Assembly: GCF_020179835.1 (NCBI RefSeq)
Contig: NZ_JAIUDA010000001.1
Span: 248,001-312,000 of the forward strand
Reading direction: 5' to 3'
DNA from: Pantoea sp. alder81
Lineage (GTDB): Bacteria > Pseudomonadota > Gammaproteobacteria > Enterobacterales > Enterobacteriaceae
Length of the DNA: 64,000 nucleotides
Positions 62,901 through 64,000 of this stretch are shown piece by piece. Each line of letters begins with the position of its first letter. Position 1 is the first letter of the stretch. The notes below the pieces were generated by a model. It had not been told where the DNA came from. It ran no database searches and worked only from the letters and a program-made list of their open reading frames with translations. The translations under genes and the position numbers were made by a program.

Positions 62901-63418
62901 CGTCGGTGGATGTGATTACCGGCTTGATCAAAGCCAACATCCCAACGCGTATCGCCTTTACGGTTTCCAGTAAAATTGACTCACGTACTATTCTCGACCA
63001 GGGTGGCGCGGAATCGCTGCTAGGCATGGGTGACATGCTATACATGCCGCCTAACTCCTCAATGCCAGTGCGTGTCCACGGTGCCTTCGTGCGCGACCAG
63101 GAAGTGCACGCGGTGGTGCAGGACTGGAAAGCGCGTGGACGTCCGCAATACATCGAAAGTATTACTGCCGGTGAAGAGAGCGAGAGCGCAGCGGGTGGTC
63201 TCGACGGTGATGAAGAGCTTGATCCGCTGTTCGATCAGGCAGTCTCATTTGTGGTGGAGAAACGCCGCGCTTCAATCTCCGGTGTGCAGCGTCAGTTCCG
63301 TATTGGTTACAACCGAGCCGCGCGCATCATTGAACAGATGGAAGCGCAGGGTATTGTTTCTGAACCGGGCCACAACGGTAACCGCGAAGTGCTATCGCCG
63401 CCGCCACACGAGATGTAA
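59906..63418 (+). CDS. ftsK: DNA translocase FtsK
   Basis: An 1170-residue division protein that pumps chromosome DNA and activates XerCD at dif. The first 190 residues hold four membrane segments (FtsKN). A long linker rich in Q, P and A follows, with four 14-residue repeats at 61619-61786. The motor has Walker [10 protein letters not shown] near residue 833 and [11 protein letters not shown] near residue 957, then the winged-helix gamma domain ([27 protein letters not shown]). The start is TTG at 59906 with GGAGAG upstream, as in E. coli. The linker is shorter than E. coli's (total 1329). Confidence 0.96.
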   Translation: MSQEYTEDKDVSLQPLSSGRRLLEALLILVALFAIYLMVSLVSFNPSDPSWSQTAWHEPIHNLGGSVGAWLADTLLFIFGVMAYAIPPVIIGLCWITFRQRDRQDYIDYFAVGLRLIGVLALVVTTCGLAALNVDDIWYFASGGVIGSLVSNAMAPWFSSAGGTLTLICVWAAGITLYTGWSWLTIAEKIGSVVMGVLTFASNRSRHDEPWQEEEEYEEEEEHAEQAAPPLRAAQSHEEDDDVLLAKPRKVAEPIAEQLPDDPLLAKASAATAAAIAVTAEAAHQAPVVQPPVVNAAAEPAPTYHSADVAAPAQPVAAPPPAPEPVIQPAPPLYRFEVPSEPAPSAFSPVDDDEGPRMGNWQDAAQSSASLNTAAAAALGAAAAKTASAYMPAFDVVPERDYNPQVKQGIGPELPRPNKVKLPTRRELASYGIKLPSQRMAEDKAREEAEQQLPEMTATYHEPLQDHEEDAALQEAQLREAFASQQQQRYAETGQHQVEDDEEDLHQAQLANQFAAQQQQRYQQPEANEGPAFNLDTSSAFDFSPMKDLVDDSPSEPLFTIAATPEPEVPAQWQQPAAPQPQAPAQWQQPAAPQPQAPAQWQQPATPQPEAPAQWQQPAAPQPEAMPSLNEHNSPWSSSESESYSAPAEAPQPVAPAQDSLFHPFLVRHERPLERPSTPLPTLDLLTSPPSEEEPVDMFALEQTARLVEARLADYRVKAEVVGISPGPVITRFELDLAPGVKAARISNLSRDLARSLSAVAVRVVEVIPGKPYVGLELPNKHRQTVYLREVLDCDKFRDNPSPLAVVLGKDISGQPVVADLAKMPHLLVAGTTGSGKSVGVNTMIISMLYKATPEEVRFIMIDPKMLELSVYEGIPHLLTEVVTDMKDAANALRWSVGEMERRYKLMSALGVRNLAGYNEKIEQAAAMGRPIPDPFWKPGDSMDTTPPVLEKLPYIVVLVDEFADLMMAVGKKVEELIARLAQKARAAGIHLVLATQRPSVDVITGLIKANIPTRIAFTVSSKIDSRTILDQGGAESLLGMGDMLYMPPNSSMPVRVHGAFVRDQEVHAVVQDWKARGRPQYIESITAGEESESAAGGLDGDEELDPLFDQAVSFVVEKRRASISGVQRQFRIGYNRAARIIEQMEAQGIVSEPGHNGNREVLSPPPHEM
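61619..61786 (+). repeat. Four 42-bp tandem repeats in the ftsK linker
   Basis: Four consecutive 42-base units encode [14 protein letters not shown] and close variants. They sit in the FtsK linker. An additional two-copy repeat with [20 protein letters not shown] lies upstream. Such in-frame repeats are prone to change in copy number. Confidence 0.9.
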
Positions 63419-63444
63419 TTTAGCGCACGCCATGACTTACTTCT

Positions 63445-63471
63445 GGGCCAGTTAACACTGGCCCGTTGTTT
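63445..63471 (+). terminator. ftsK terminator
   Basis: GGGCCAGT and ACTGGCCC form a perfect eight-base stem with a TAAC loop, followed by GTTGTTT. Confidence 0.75.
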
Positions 63472-63593
63472 ATCTGCAGAACGATCCCCATATCTTTGGG
63501 AGCTTTCGGCTTTTTCTTCTGTCGAACAGACAGAGCGGCAACTACGTTTAATGCAGTAAGTGTCGGGAAACCATCAATAAGGAATCGAATCAG

Positions 63594-64000
63594 ATGAAAT
63601 TACGCGTTATTGCCTGCGGCCTGCTGGCCGGTTTTGTTTCTTCGTCAGTACTGGCGGATGCATCGAGCGATTTGCAGCAGCGTCTGAACAAAGTGAACAG
63701 CTTCCATGCCAGCTTTAGCCAGAAAGTGACAGATGGCAGCGGTGCAAATGTGCAGGATGGTGAAGGTGAGCTGTGGGTTAAGCGCCCGAGCTTGTTTAAC
63801 TGGCACATGACTGCGCCAGACGAAAGCGTGATTATCTCCGATGGCAAAAACCTGTGGTTCTATAATCCGTTTGTAGAACAGGCCAGTGTTAGCCTGCTGC
63901 AGAACGCCACCAGCAATACGCCGTTTATGCTGATTGCGCGTAACCAGCCCAGTGACTGGCAGCAGTACAACATCAAACAGCAAGGCGACAATTTCGAACT
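63594..64000 (+). CDS. lolA: Outer-membrane lipoprotein carrier protein LolA, 5' part
   Basis: The first 135 codons of the periplasmic chaperone that carries lipoproteins from LolCDE to LolB. The signal peptide [21 protein letters not shown] is followed by [22 protein letters not shown], ending mid-gene at the window edge. The core [29 protein letters not shown] is typical. AAGGA lies upstream of the ATG. The gene order ftsK-lolA is conserved. Confidence 0.95.
   Translation, partial: MKLRVIACGLLAGFVSSSVLADASSDLQQRLNKVNSFHASFSQKVTDGSGANVQDGEGELWVKRPSLFNWHMTAPDESVIISDGKNLWFYNPFVEQASVSLLQNATSNTPFMLIARNQPSDWQQYNIKQQGDNFE

Overview
The window is ordinary chromosomal core DNA of an enterobacterium. 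Gene order (ybiT, moeBA, iaaA-gsiABCD, rimO, yliI, dacC, ybjG, ybjL, ybjM/grxA, ybjC-nfsA-rimK-ybjN, potFGHI, ybjO, rlmC, artJ-artPIQM, ybjP/ybjQ-amiD, ltaE, poxB, lysO, ybjD, cspD/clpSA, infA, aat, cydDC, trxB, lrp, ftsK, lolA) follows the 18-20 minute region of the Escherichia coli map. Several E. coli genes are missing and others stand in their place. Moderate-to-high GC, protein divergence, ERIC repeats and other small palindromic repeats fit Erwiniaceae (Pantoea or Erwinia). The genus is an inference. I see no phage, insertion sequence, CRISPR array, tRNA or rRNA.

Layout: 1-3.5 kb is a three-gene drug-efflux operon (membrane-fusion protein, 14-TM MFS pump, outer-membrane lipoprotein). 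An 0.8-kb non-coding stretch with strong RNA-like hairpins separates it from an H-NS-family gene and ybiT. 6.5-7.0 kb is packed with palindromic repeats. 7.0-15.6 kb holds molybdopterin genes moeA-moeB on the minus strand, then iaaA-gsiABCD (isoaspartyl peptidase and glutathione/peptide importer). A four-unit REP-like array and a lone Tsr/Tar-type chemoreceptor follow. 17.5-28 kb holds DUF4385, rimO, a beta-carbonic anhydrase, two secreted or lipoprotein genes, a HAD phosphatase, dacC, two overlapping PAP2 phosphatases and ybjL. 28-31 kb is the grxA / ybjC-nfsA-rimK-ybjN redox and RimK cluster. 31.7-36 kb is the putrescine importer potFGHI. 37.8-41.6 kb is the arginine importer with ARG-box-like operators. 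41.8-49.5 kb carries envelope and metabolic genes (ybjP, ybjQ, amiD, ltaE, poxB, lysO, ybjD). 49.5-64 kb carries cspD, clpSA, infA, aat, cydDC, trxB, lrp, ftsK and the start of lolA.

How the genes work together: three ABC importers (gsi, pot, art) and a chemoreceptor form a peptide, amine and amino-acid acquisition theme. clpS, clpA and aat belong to the N-end rule degradation pathway. cydDC, trxB and grxA serve thiol redox balance. The most unusual DNA is in the spacers: an ERIC element sitting in the loop of the potI terminator, a REP-like array after gsiD, a duplicated palindromic element after ybiT, and a possible structured RNA upstream of the H-NS gene. I found no wholly new multi-gene system; the protein-coding content is largely conserved.
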